Shown here piece after piece: positions 12,746 to 12,774 of a stretch of DNA of 12,774 bases. Source of the DNA: JBJXGC01 sp046154545. GTDB lineage: Bacteria > Chloroflexota > Dehalococcoidia > Tepidiformales > Tepidiformaceae. Positions within the stretch are counted from its first letter, which is position 1; the number at the start of each line of letters is the position of its first letter. The notes beneath the pieces are model-generated. The model was not told where the DNA came from, searched no databases, and was given only the letters and a program-made list of their open reading frames with translations. The translations under genes and the position numbers were made by a program. The stretch is taken from positions 1 through 12,774 of the forward strand of contig JBJXGC010000087.1 of NCBI GenBank assembly GCA_046154545.1, read 5' to 3'.

Positions 12746-12774
12746 CCCGGTTGGGCCGCCCGGCCGTATCCTTC

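Overview
The window (12.8 kb, GC-rich) looks like chromosomal DNA from a free-living bacterium. The mix of a deazaflavin (F420)-type nitroreductase, a tungsten/molybdenum aldehyde:ferredoxin oxidoreductase, an FHA-cyclase, a PP2C phosphatase and a large SPFH protein fits a Chloroflexota or Actinomycetota-like lineage. That placement is inferred from gene content only; there is no rRNA or other phylogenetic marker here. I see no CRISPR array, tRNA, rRNA or insertion sequence.

Layout from left to right. (1) 1-2834, minus strand: the 5' part of a GNAT acetyltransferase that runs off the left edge, a PAS/histidine kinase/receiver hybrid protein, and a TetR-type repressor. The TetR gene is divergent from (2) a small F420-type nitroreductase (2909-3343), with overlapping promoters between them. 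(3) A strong hairpin separates this from a 680-aa membrane-anchored SPFH protein (minus) carrying three exact 74-residue repeats. (4) After a 413-bp intergenic stretch, a PanE-family reductase and a PP2C phosphatase form a two-gene operon with a 1-nt overlap (plus). It faces a convergent FHA plus class III cyclase gene (minus). (5) A roughly 265-bp divergent regulatory region rich in inverted repeats separates the cyclase from an aldehyde:ferredoxin oxidoreductase gene (plus), which ends at a perfect 12-bp-stem hairpin. (6) The right end is all minus strand: a cupin and a dimeric alpha/beta-barrel-like protein with abutting stop and start codons, then, 147 bp further on, a two-gene unit of small proteins of unknown function.

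The most unusual item is that last unit. A two-TM protein ends in a short Asn/Gly-rich tail, and the next gene begins with nearly the same segment (15 of 19 residues identical) before an all-helical domain. This tail-to-head sharing of a short motif between neighbouring genes is the layout known from bacterial amyloid-signalling (RHIM/BASS-like) effector-receptor pairs. The functional reading is inference; the shared motif, the order and the spacing are directly visible. The second point of interest is the SPFH protein, whose order (regular beta-type repeats, SPFH domain, long coiled coil) parallels eukaryotic major vault protein, with an added N-terminal membrane anchor.
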